Positions 17,607-26,900 of a stretch of DNA of 64,000 nt are shown here, one piece after another (the first letter of the stretch is position 1; each line of letters opens with the position of its first letter). The notes below the pieces were generated by a model. That model had not been told where the DNA came from, made no database searches, and saw only the letters and a program-made list of their open reading frames with translations. A program made the translations under genes and the position numbers. This stretch comes from Pyramidobacter piscolens (GTDB lineage: Bacteria; Synergistota; Synergistia; Synergistales; Dethiosulfovibrionaceae), in NCBI GenBank assembly GCA_004558205.1, contig SFDM01000005.1, positions 84,367 to 148,366 on the forward strand, written 5' to 3'.

Positions 17607-19748
17607 ATGAACGAATATGTCGAAAAGCTGAAGAACTATTGTACACCCATGCTTTTGTTCCTGCTGATCACCCTCAGCGTCGGGCGTTTTTTCCTGCGTT
17701 CAAACGACGCGGTGGAGAGATCGGCCCGCAAGCATCTGTCCGACACGTCGGCAAGCCAGTCCGTCGCTTTTAATCAAAAGCTCGGCGGTATGTACGCCGC
17801 CCTGGAAGCCTTCGCCGCCGGCCTGGGCGACTGGAAACAGGCCGACCGGGAGCGCGCGCTTTCCAGCATGAACTCCCTGCGCCGCGCCTTCGGTTTCGAT
17901 TATGTGGTCGCCGTCGATCACAGGGGACGGGGCATGAACCACCTGGGGCGGGCGGGCATCGACCTCTCGAAAAGAGGCTATTTCAGGCAAAGCATGGAGG
18001 GAAAGCGCGCCATTGCCCACATCCTTTCGGGGGCCGTGGACAGGGCAAACTCCTTCATCGGTATTTCAGTGCCCATCCGAGATAGCGCTTATGGCGTAGC
18101 TGGCGTGCTGTACGCCAGCTACAGGACCCGGAACTTTATCGGCCTGTTCACCGCTCTTTCCAGCGCGCGGGCCGGACGTTCCTACCTGGCGGACCCCGGC
18201 GGGAAGGTGATCGTGGCGTCCACGCCGCTCGGGGACGGGGAAGGCTGCCCCTCAGCCAACATCTTCGAAAAATTTGCCCGGATTCGTGATTCCGCGAGGA
18301 ACCTGGACGAGATCAAAGCCGACCTGGCCCAAAAACGCACGAACACGGTCACTTATTCCTTGAATGGCGTGCCGTTCTGCGCGTCCTACACGCCTCTGGG
18401 GGCTGAAAACTGCGACTGGTACGTGGTCAACGTGGCAGAGCGCTCGGCCGCGGACGACACGGAAGCGCTGATCTCGGGCTACGCGAAGGCGATGCTCCTC
18501 CAGCTTCTGCTGCTGGGCACGCTGCTGCTCCTTTACACGTCCCGCCAGACCAGCCTGCGTTTCCGCCTTGCCGCCGCCGCCCGGGAAGCCCGGGACGCCA
18601 ACCGCGCCAAAAGCGCCTTCATCTCGCGCATGTCTCACGAGATCAGGACGCCGCTGAACGCCGTCATAGGCATGACCCTGCTGGCCCAGCAGAATTACCG
18701 CGACATCGACAAAGTCAAGAGCTGCCTGTCCAAAATCGCCCTTTCGTCTCGCATGCTGCTGAACATCGTCAACGATATCCTGGACATGTCGGCCATCGAG
18801 AGCCGGAAGCTGGTCATCGCGAGTCTGGATTTCAACCTGGACGAGCTGCTGTCGTCGCTGAACGCCATCTACGCCGAACAGTGCCGCGCCAGGGGCGTGG
18901 CCTTCACCGTGGACAGCGCGGATGCCGGGGGCCGCTGGTTTAAGGGCGACGGGCTGCGCCTGAATCAGATTCTGCTCAATCTGCTTTCTAACGCCGTGAA
19001 GTTCACCGAAGCGGGCGGCAGCGTGGCTTTGAAAGTCTCCCGGGTTGCAAAGGGCGGCGCGGCGCCGCGGCTGCGCTTCGAAGTCTGCGACAGCGGCTGC
19101 GGTATGAGCGGCGACATGCTGGCGCGCCTTTTCAAACCCTTTGAGCGCGAAAAGGGCGCCCAGGGGCAGAAATACGCCGGCACGGGGCTTGGCATGTCCA
19201 TCGTCTGGAACCTGGTGAAGCTCATGGGCGGCACGATCGCCGTGAAAAGCGCCGAGGGCGCCGGCACGGCGGTTACGGTGGAACTGCCCTTCGAGGAGGG
19301 CGGCGGCGGGGCCGGGGCGGAGACGAAGGGCGCTTTTGATTTCACAGGGAAGCGCGTCCTGGTGGCGGAGGACAACGAGATGAATCGGGAGATCGCCAGG
19401 GAACTTCTGCGCTCCGTGGGGTGCGATGTGACCTGCGCCGTGAACGGCGAGGAAGCCGTCAGGATTTTTGAGGCGTCGGCCCCGGGCAGCTTCGACGCGG
19501 TGCTCATGGATATTCAGATGCCCGTCATGGACGGCTTCGAGGCCACGCGGCGCATCCGCCGTCTGGGGCGCTCCGATTCCCAGGCCATCCCCATTATCGC
19601 CTTGACCGCCAACGCCTTTTCCGACGACGAAGAACGCTCAAAAGGAGCGGGCGTCGACGCTTACGTGACGAAACCCACCGCCCCCGCCGCGCTCTTCAAA
19701 GTTCTGGCGCAGCGTATGGGGCGGGGCGATAATACCCATTATCCATAG
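17607..19748 (+). CDS. Hybrid sensor histidine kinase/response regulator
   Basis: 713 residues. Domains in order: membrane helix (about 14-31); extracytoplasmic sensor of dCache/PDC type (about 35-290, with VDHRGRGMNHLG and the DLSKRGYFRQSMEGKRA segment typical of ligand-binding PDC folds); second helix (about 294-311); HisKA with phosphorylated His344 in SHEIRTPLN; ATPase domain with LLNLLSNAVKFTEAGG (N box) and GTGLGMSI (G box); and a C-terminal receiver with phospho-acceptor Asp635 in LMDIQMPVMDG and conserved Lys in VTKP. It therefore senses a periplasmic ligand and relays phosphate internally to its receiver. A partner histidine phosphotransfer protein and output regulator are not nearby. 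The last codons and stop (THYP, TAG) run into repeat copy B at 19741, so the original 3' end may have been altered. Confidence 0.92.
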   Translation: MNEYVEKLKNYCTPMLLFLLITLSVGRFFLRSNDAVERSARKHLSDTSASQSVAFNQKLGGMYAALEAFAAGLGDWKQADRERALSSMNSLRRAFGFDYVVAVDHRGRGMNHLGRAGIDLSKRGYFRQSMEGKRAIAHILSGAVDRANSFIGISVPIRDSAYGVAGVLYASYRTRNFIGLFTALSSARAGRSYLADPGGKVIVASTPLGDGEGCPSANIFEKFARIRDSARNLDEIKADLAQKRTNTVTYSLNGVPFCASYTPLGAENCDWYVVNVAERSAADDTEALISGYAKAMLLQLLLLGTLLLLYTSRQTSLRFRLAAAAREARDANRAKSAFISRMSHEIRTPLNAVIGMTLLAQQNYRDIDKVKSCLSKIALSSRMLLNIVNDILDMSAIESRKLVIASLDFNLDELLSSLNAIYAEQCRARGVAFTVDSADAGGRWFKGDGLRLNQILLNLLSNAVKFTEAGGSVALKVSRVAKGGAAPRLRFEVCDSGCGMSGDMLARLFKPFEREKGAQGQKYAGTGLGMSIVWNLVKLMGGTIAVKSAEGAGTAVTVELPFEEGGGGAGAETKGAFDFTGKRVLVAEDNEMNREIARELLRSVGCDVTCAVNGEEAVRIFEASAPGSFDAVLMDIQMPVMDGFEATRRIRRLGRSDSQAIPIIALTANAFSDDEERSKGAGVDAYVTKPTAPAALFKVLAQRMGRGDNTHYP

Positions 19749-19900
19749 AACAGCTGAACTAACGTCCGAGGCCGGCCCGAGGGGCCATCCAGTCGCTCAA
19801 GACTATCTCGGCCTGTTCGGCCTGCCTATACTCGCTTGGTGGATACCCCTCGGGCCGTCCCCTCCGTGCCTATTTTGCGTTTTTATTGCAAAGTAGTATA
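19741..19900. repeat. Interspersed repeat family R1, full copy B
   Basis: Near-identical to the copies at 3622 and 23529. It begins within the last codons of the histidine kinase gene: the TAG of CCATAGAACAGC is the kinase stop codon. The internal inverted pair GGCCCGAGGGG / CCCCTCGGGCC is perfect (11 bp) in this copy. Confidence 0.85.
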
Positions 19901-19930
19901 AATTGAAATGCTCAAACTGATTAAACGCTG

Positions 19931-19980
19931 AAAAAAAAGAAGCGTTCCCGGGAGGTTTTGCAGGGAACGCTTCTTTTTTT
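19931..19980. terminator. Hairpin terminator preceding parS-like site 4
   Basis: Arms AAAAAAAGAAGCGTTCCC and GGGAACGCTTCTTTTTTT around a 13-base loop, flanked by A and T runs. Nearly the same hairpin as at 17360-17405. It can serve the kinase (rightward) and the autotransporter (leftward). Confidence 0.75.
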
Positions 19981-19989
19981 TCAGTTATA

Positions 19990-20033
19990 CTAATTATCAA
20001 TAGAACAGCTGAACTAACGTCCAGGGCCGGCCC
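19990..20033. repeat. Repeat R1, left-end fragment E
   Basis: TAGAACAGCTGAACTAACGT followed by a GGCCGGCCCC stretch matches the first 40 bp of R1; the remainder is missing. Confidence 0.7.
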
Positions 20034-20080
20034 CTTAGCAGGCATTCATTATTTCAGTTGGCTATTGGTATTAAAAGACA

Positions 20081-20096
20081 TGTTCCGCGTGGAACA
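20081..20096. promoter_or_regulatory. parS-like palindrome, site 4 (one mismatch)
   Basis: TGTTCCGCGTGGAACA, one base from the exact palindrome. It lies 14 bp past the 3' end of the autotransporter gene. Confidence 0.5.
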
Positions 20097-20109
20097 TTTT
20101 CCGGGGAGA

Positions 20110-23100
20110 TCAGAACTCCCATTTTAGGAGGGCGCTGCCTCCGATGTCTTTCTGTCCGCTGCTGAACTGGCCTTTCAAGTTCAGCTTCAGCGTAAAGTCT
20201 TTCTTTTTTGCCTCGAAGCTCAGGGACGTTCGGAAGCTGTTCTCGTCGGTCACTGTCGTCAGAAATTCGCTGGGACTGCCGGACAGCGCGGATGCTCGAC
20301 TGCGATAGTCCAGGTCGCCCGCGGCGCGCACGTAGGCTACCTCAAGACTGGGGCTCAGATTCCAGCCGCTTCCAGCGGTCTTGCAGTACCAATCGAACTT
20401 CACGCCCAGAGGGAAGGTCCATTGGTTTATGCCTTCGCTCTCGCCCCGATAGTCCAGGCTTCCGTTTTTCAGCATGTCGTAGCCGCTCTCCGAATAGTGG
20501 GTGAAACGCACTCCGATAAAGGGCGCGATTCTCATATGACCATTGTCGTAGAGCGCGTTGTAATAGCCCTTCAGACCCAGGCTGGCCACCTGGCTGCGCA
20601 TGTCGTTGACCCTGTAGGCGTTGCTGCCGTCGGCGGCGTTCATGTTGTTCTTCAGCCAGTGGACGCTAGCCGTACCCGTCATGTCCCACTTCCCCAGACG
20701 CCGGCCGGCGTAGGCCGCCAGACCGATATACTTGCCGTCGGCGCTGGCGCCGCTCCATTGGCCCTTGCCGTCGCTTTCGTACTTGCCCAGGTCCAGCGCC
20801 AGGCCGATAGCCGTTCCATTTTTCGACTGATCGGCGCCGATGGTCACACCATAGACCGTAGTGTCCATGTCCTGCCTTTTATCGCCGATTTTCATGCCAT
20901 CCACTCGGTTCTTGCCGTAGTTCATGGCCGCCCAGACGGAACGGCTCTTGTCGCCGCGGGGCAGGAAGCCCATGGCCGCCGCCTTGGCAAGACCGGCGCC
21001 GCCCATCTCGCCCTGCAGGAGGCTCAGAACCCGCGCGCCCGTATTCTCCATAAAGGCGCCGGTGATGACCAGGGCCGTGCCTCCCGTGGACAGAAAACGC
21101 GGTTTGAAGCTGGGAGTGGGAGTTCCCGTCAGCGTCAGCACGCCGCCGGCCCAGCTGCTGAATTCAGTATAGTCCGTCGAGCCGTCGGTGATCTTCCACA
21201 GCTTCGCGTCGCCGTAACCGGCGAAGCCCGTCAGAACCTTGTAGCTGCAGTCCAGCGCCGCGCCCTCCACCTTCAGGACCGCGCCCCCGGCTACCGTCAG
21301 AGTGGCTGCGCCGTCGCCCGTCACGGCGAAGCCGGACTGAGCCGCCGCGCCGTTGATGATCAGCGTGGAGCCAGCCTGAGCCTCGAAGGTCCCCGTCACG
21401 GTGATTCCATTCGTGAATTTGGCGCTGCCGCCCGAAAGCGTCAGGCGCCCCGTCGTAATGGAATCGGAGCCTCCAAAGATGTAGTCTCCGCCCGTCACGG
21501 TCATGGCCGCTGGGTATACCGAACCGGAGACGGCCACGTTTTTGTTCTCCGCCGCGCCGCTGAAGGTCACGCTGTCGCTGGCGTAAAAGACGTCGGGGCT
21601 GTGGCTGCTGTCGTTCAGCCAGCCTCCACTGTAGTTTTCCCAGCGGTCTTCTTCCGCGCCGTTCCAGGTAAGCTTGGCGGTCTGTGCCGTCAGAGTCAAT
21701 ATTTTGTAACCGTCAACGTCGCTGCTGGTCACTGAACCATCGCGATATTTCGCGGCGTTGAAGTTGCCGATGCCGTCGATGTTGCCGTCATTTCCGACGC
21801 GCATGAAGTCCGCCCGCAGGGAACCATCGGCGCCGAATTCTGCCGCGGAGACCCTCAGGTCTACAGAAACTGCTTTGTCAGTGCTGAGGCCTTTACCGAT
21901 GTACAGATTCTTCGCTCGGATGGTGAAAAGATCCTCGCTGACGGAGGATGCGGAAACCGTCAGGGAGCCGACGCCGAGCCCGACGCTCTGGTCGCCGCTG
22001 ACGGTAAATTCTACGCCGTGATCCGCCGACAGGTTCTTTGACCGGACGATGATGGAGCCATTTTCCGAATAGACGTCGGATCGGGCGCCGCTAAAATTGA
22101 TGTCTTTGTCCGCCGAGAGTTCCACGTCGTTCACGGCGTAGATCGCTCCGCCTTTGACGTCGAAGCCCTCCCGTACCGTCAGAGTGGTGGCGAAAGAGAT
22201 GTCGCCGCTTGCCGAGAGCGTGGCGCCGCCATAGGAATAAATCGCTCCGCCTTTGAGCCAGTCTCCGTATATACTATTCGCCCCAAGATCGGTGCTAATG
22301 GAAATGTCGTTTGAAAAGGTCATATCCCCGCCCGCGTTCAGTACAACGCCGTTGCCGCGAATCAGGCCGCCGGTGATTTGTGCAAAGTTGTGGTTGCCTG
22401 GAACCGTGACACTGACTTTGTTTCCCTCGAAAAGAAGGTCGCCCGACCGGGCTGTCAGCGTGATATTATATGGGGAATAAATCAGACCGCCCGAAATCTG
22501 CGAACCTCTAGGGTTAATCGATCTCGTGCTGCTTTCCGCGCTGACCGTCATATTCTTAAAACAAAGGGATTGGCCGGCGGAGATCGTCACGCTGCCATCA
22601 CTTCCGTAGATCAGGCCGCCTGTAACGTTAGCTATACCAGAATTTGACGCGTATATTTCGTTGTTTTCAAAGACCACGTCCTGCAGCTCGGACGTCAGCG
22701 CCGCCTGTCCGCCAGCCCAGACGAGACCGCCGTTCACAGCTCCGGCTACGTTCTCAACCTTGTTGTTCTTAAAGGCGAGGGACTCTCTTTTCGACGTCAG
22801 CGCGACCTGGCTGCCAGTGCCAGTGGTATACACCGTACGCACCAATCCGCCCGAGACAGAGTTGGCGTCGGCGCTGACGCTGTTGCGTTCCATGGAAATC
22901 TCCGCCGCGGAGATTTCCACAGAACCTTGGGTGCTGATAGTCGTGCTGGGCTGCTCGTTATCTGACACATTGACACGGAGATCGCTGAAGTTCAGCTTTC
23001 CAGAGAAGTCCATGCTGATGTCCATGCTGATGTCCACGCTCGTGCTATTATTCAGCGACGTGCTGATCAGGCTTGCGGCGGAGTTGGAGCTGATGTCGAA

Positions 23101-23409
23101 ACTTTTCATGATCAGGTTGTCGCCGAAGATGATCAGAGAGGTGTCGAGGCTGGAGAGGAACATGGGAATAGTTCTGTCGCCGGAACCGATCAGGGCATGG
23201 CCGCCGGGGTTCTATACCTCTCCGCTGCCGCAAATCTGCACGTCATGGCTGACCGTAACGTCGCCCGAAGCGAGAGCGGCATTCAGTTCTTCATACTCCA
23301 TATACTCTATGGCATAGGCTGGCGCGGCCAGCATCAGAAGGATGGCCGAGAGTCCGAGCGCCCGAGCGGAACGCGATATTTTATACCTTTTGTGGTTCTG
23401 TTTCATCAT
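20110..23409 (-). pseudogene. Autotransporter with in-frame amber codon
   Basis: The full frame would encode about 1,099 residues. Residues 1-33 form a signal peptide (ALGLSAILLMLAAPAYA) after a basic N-terminus; the ATG at 23409 has GGAGG upstream. The passenger (to about residue 820 of the full frame) is rich in short beta-strand repeats with LSASGDISF-like motifs, typical of beta-helical autotransporter passengers. The C-terminal 270 residues form an autotransporter beta-barrel (WAAMNYGKNRVDGMKIGDKR onwards) ending in LLKWEF with the expected terminal Phe. At 23212-23214 an in-frame TAG interrupts after DVQICGSGEV; the same frame continues with NPGGHALIGSGDRTI. The downstream open part (from 23163) lacks a signal peptide, so surface display requires suppression or reversion. 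It may be a silenced surface antigen. Confidence 0.85.
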
Positions 23410-23528
23410 ACACGCCTCCTTGATAATGGTATTTACCCTAAAGCTTCCTCCATTGATACCTTTTTTACTGTCTATGATTGGGGCGAAGATGAAAATTTGC
23501 CGCCTTTCCCCGTTGATTTATGCTAATT

Positions 23529-23688
23529 ATCCATAGAACAGCTGAACTAACGTCCGGGGCCGGCCCGAAGGTCATCCAATCGCTCAAGACTATCTCGGCC
23601 TGTTCGGCCTGCCTATACTCGCTTGGTGGATACCCCTCGGGCCGTCCCCTCCGTGCCCATTTTGCATTTTTATCGCAAAGCAGTATTA
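23529..23688. repeat. Interspersed repeat family R1, full copy C
   Basis: Full copy with a small deletion near the first GGCCCGAGGGG arm (reads GGCCCGAAGG), so the arm pairing is weakened. Otherwise it is close to copies A and B. Confidence 0.85.
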
Positions 23689-23740
23689 CGCCGATTTCCC
23701 TGCGGCCGGAAATCGTTTTGGAGCCGCTGTTTCTTTAACC

Positions 23741-23878
23741 TCATAGAACTTCTTTGTTGTACGGCCAGATCTGGCATCCGGGAACGGCCCGAGGGGCCGC
23801 GCAGTCGCTTGGGACTAGCTCGGCCTTCGGCTTGCCCATGCTCGGCTGGAGGATACCCATCGAGCCGCCCCCTTGGAG
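23741..23878. repeat. Diverged R1-like repeat, copy F
   Basis: The order of motifs of R1 is retained (ATAGAAC; CGGCCCGAGGGGCCG; CAGTCGCTTGGGACTAGCTC; GGATACCCATCGAG), but with many changes. It may be an older copy or a second subfamily. Confidence 0.55.
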
Positions 23879-23886
23879 TGGATTTA

Positions 23887-23984
23887 GAGCAATTTTCAAA
23901 AAGCGCAACAGTAGTCAGAAGCGGCAAAACAGTCGCTTACGGGGTTAGAATATCCCTTTATAAACCCTTTTATGAAAATTGCTT
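23887..23984. mobile_element. 94-bp MITE, copy 2 (inverted relative to copy 1)
   Basis: Core 23889-23982 is identical to the reverse complement of 17067-17160. Left flank TA at 23885-23886. The right end lies in the 3' end of the leftward giant gene, whose last three codons and stop (CAA TTT TCA TAA) are MITE sequence. Confidence 0.88.
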
Positions 23985-26900
23985 GTAGTAAATCTTTGCC
24001 AGGGGCGTTTCAAGCCCGCGGGGTACGAGTTTCAGCTCAAGGTCGCGGGGTTCCTCCGCGGGGATTTCGACGGATACCGCGTATTCGGCCCAGGCGCCGG
24101 CAAGGGTCAGGCTGCCTTTGGCGATTTCCTGCGCTTCCTGGGAGTTGTCCAGGGGATTTCGCGCCGTGAGGGTCCAGTCGCAGGGGATTTCGCCCCGCGT
24201 GGCGGCGCGCCAGGAGAGCGTCAGAGAAGCCTTTTCGCCGTCGCCGCTTTCGTCGAGATTCCGGTCAAGGATCTTCGTCTCGAAGCCCCGGACGCTCAGA
24301 GGCGCGGCGAAGTCGCCGCAGCGGATTTCGTAGACGCCCGTGGGAATCGGGGAGGGAATCGTGAACTCAAACTCCGTCTCCTCGGACTCCTCGGAAAGGA
24401 TGAGCAGCTTTTCCTCGGGCTTGAGAGACCGGTCGCCGAAAAGAGGCGACCGAAGTGTCAGCTCACTTTCAGAGGCGCTGCGCACCTTGATTCGCGCTGT
24501 CTCCCCGGCCTGGTACTGCGGCTTGTGGGGGATCATGAGGATTTCGTCGGCGCTGTTCAGCACGGGCAGAGCGTTGATCACCACGGAGCGCCCGCTGGCG
24601 TGATAGAGCGCGAACAGTAGCTTATTGCCACTGAAGGACACGGGAATGTCGCTGAAAGCGGCTTCGGCCTTTCCGTCCTTAAGGCGCACGTCCTGGGTCC
24701 AGCTCTGATCGTTCCAGGTGACTCTGAACTGGTAGTCGCCGTCGGGAGTGCCCTTTTCAGCTTCCGCCGTCAGGGTGACGCTCATGCTGCCGCCCTCGGT
24801 GTAGGCTTCTTTGTCGCTTTGAGCCGTGAGCTCGAAGGAAGGCGCGCGGATTTCCAGCATGAAGTCCCTTTCTGCCTCCTCGGCCTTGGCTTTCACGAGG
24901 ATTCGAGACGTCGCGGCGTCGTCGGGCACGGTCACGGGCAGGGCGATTTCCCTGCTCTCGCCGGGGCCGAGGGTTACTTCGGCGCTGTGGCTCCGCACGT
25001 CGGGAATCATGACTGAACAGAGCGCCGAGCCGCCCACGCCGCCGCGGTTTTCCACGGTGAATTTCAGGGTTGTCTGGCTGCCGGGGCGCAGGATCTCGCC
25101 TTCGGGGACCGCCGTTATGACGGGCGTGAACTTCACGGGCGCCTTGGTCTCTGACAGAGGCCTGAGCAGGGCCGACGCCCTGGAGGTTCTGCCGCCGGCG
25201 ACAGCGGCGCGAAGCGAGGTCCCCGCGAAACCCTCTTTGCGAATGGACAGCGACGGCACGCCCGAGGGAACTCTGTCGAAAAGAACCTGTCCTGAAGCGT
25301 TGGTGACCGCTTTGACGGAGCCCTTTTCCAGGGGCAGCGTTACGACGGCTCCTGCCAGAGGTTTTTTCGCGCTGTCAGCGACTGTGAGAAGCAGCCTTCC
25401 CAGTCCCCTGGGCATGATGGGCGTCATGGGAACGGAGACCGTCAAATCGCGGCGTCCAGCCGTGAAGAAGACCGACGCGGAGCTGTCGCGATATCCGGGA
25501 GCTCTGACGCCAAGGGACAGCCGCGCGAAATCGGTTGATTTGCGGCAGCGGATTTCACCGGAGGGGGCTGTAAAATCTCTGCCGTCGAGCCGGAAGGTGG
25601 CGCCGCGCACGGTGCGCCCTGTGGCCACGTCGAAAGCGCGCAGAGTGGCCTGACCCTCGGGAGCTTGGGGCGTCATGAAGAGCTTGCTCTGAACGGTACG
25701 TCCCGGATAGGCCGCGGGATAGTAGTCTGAAATTCCCCTGTAGCCAGGAACTTCGAACCAGGTACGCTTGTTTCGCCAGGCCGGGGCTTTCACGCTGGCG
25801 GAGGCGCCGGCGGCGAAAGCTCTGGCTCCCTGGTCGAGAGGCAGGGAAACGAAGCGTTCAAGCGGCTGGCTTGTCAGCGCGTCCATGGGCTGAAAATCGA
25901 CAACGCCCTTAGACGGCCACAGGCTGACCGGGCAGAGGACCTTCCTGCCGGCGAAGACTGGCGGATAGAAGTCGCCTGTTTCCACGTAGCCTTCGCTCTG
26001 AAAAGCGGACCGCCTGTTCCCTTCCTGCGCTTGTCTGACTGCGATTTCCTTGCAGAAGGAAAGACTGCCGCTGTCGAGGGCGATTCCTGTGAAACGCTCA
26101 AGATTCGCTCCTGTGACGGCATCGGACAGGCGGAACTCGACGGTTCCCCGGGTGGGCCACAGGGAGACGTTCCTTTCAGCTTTTCGTCCGGCGAAAACCG
26201 TTGGATAGAAGTCGCCCGTTTCGGCGTATCCTTCGCTCCAGAACGCGGAACGCCTGTTCCCAGCCTTTGACTGTCCGAGAGCGAGGCCGTCGGCGTAAGC
26301 CATGCTGTCACTGTCCAGAACGCGGCCTACGAATTTTTCGAGAGGCGCGCCGTTCAGGGCGTCCCGGACGCGGAATTCCACCGCGCCTTCGCTGGGCCAC
26401 AGAGCTATGGTGCGCGTGATTTTCCGGCCCGCGAAGTTTATCGGGTAGAAGTCGCCTGTCTCGGAATAGCCTTCGGCCCAGAAATTTGTTCGGGCGTATT
26501 TTTCAGAGGTGGTTCCAGAGGCGAGGCCCTCTGCGAAGGCCGACTGGCCTCTGTCCAGGATAGAGCCTGCGAATTTGGGCAGAGGCTTGCCGCTGATGGC
26601 GTCAAGGACTCTGAATTCAACTTCGGCCCGCAGCGGTCTCATGTGAACGAGGCGTTTCACCTTCTGTCCGGGGAAGAAGGCCATGCCGCGGAGGTCCAGA
26701 CTTTCATAGCCCTCGGCGGCGAAGGTCAGATCGCTGCGGCCTGGCGCGTTTTCGCACTCGAAAAGCCCTTCTTCGTAAATGAAGGGTTTTCCTGAGAGCT
26801 TACCCCGGAGAAGCGTGACTGGTTCGCTGGTGATGAGATCGCGTATTTCGAAGAGTATGCCGCCCTTCTCGCTGGGCAGCGGCGCGTCGGAGGGATAAAG

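Larger units (their letters stand above)
23410..23969. other. Repeat-filled region between autotransporter and giant gene
   Basis: 560 bp without a supported gene. Its left 110 bp should carry the autotransporter promoter. The rest is R1 copy C (23529-23688), a diverged R1-like segment (about 23741-23878) and the 94-bp MITE copy 2, which runs into the last codons of the giant gene. Confidence 0.7.
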
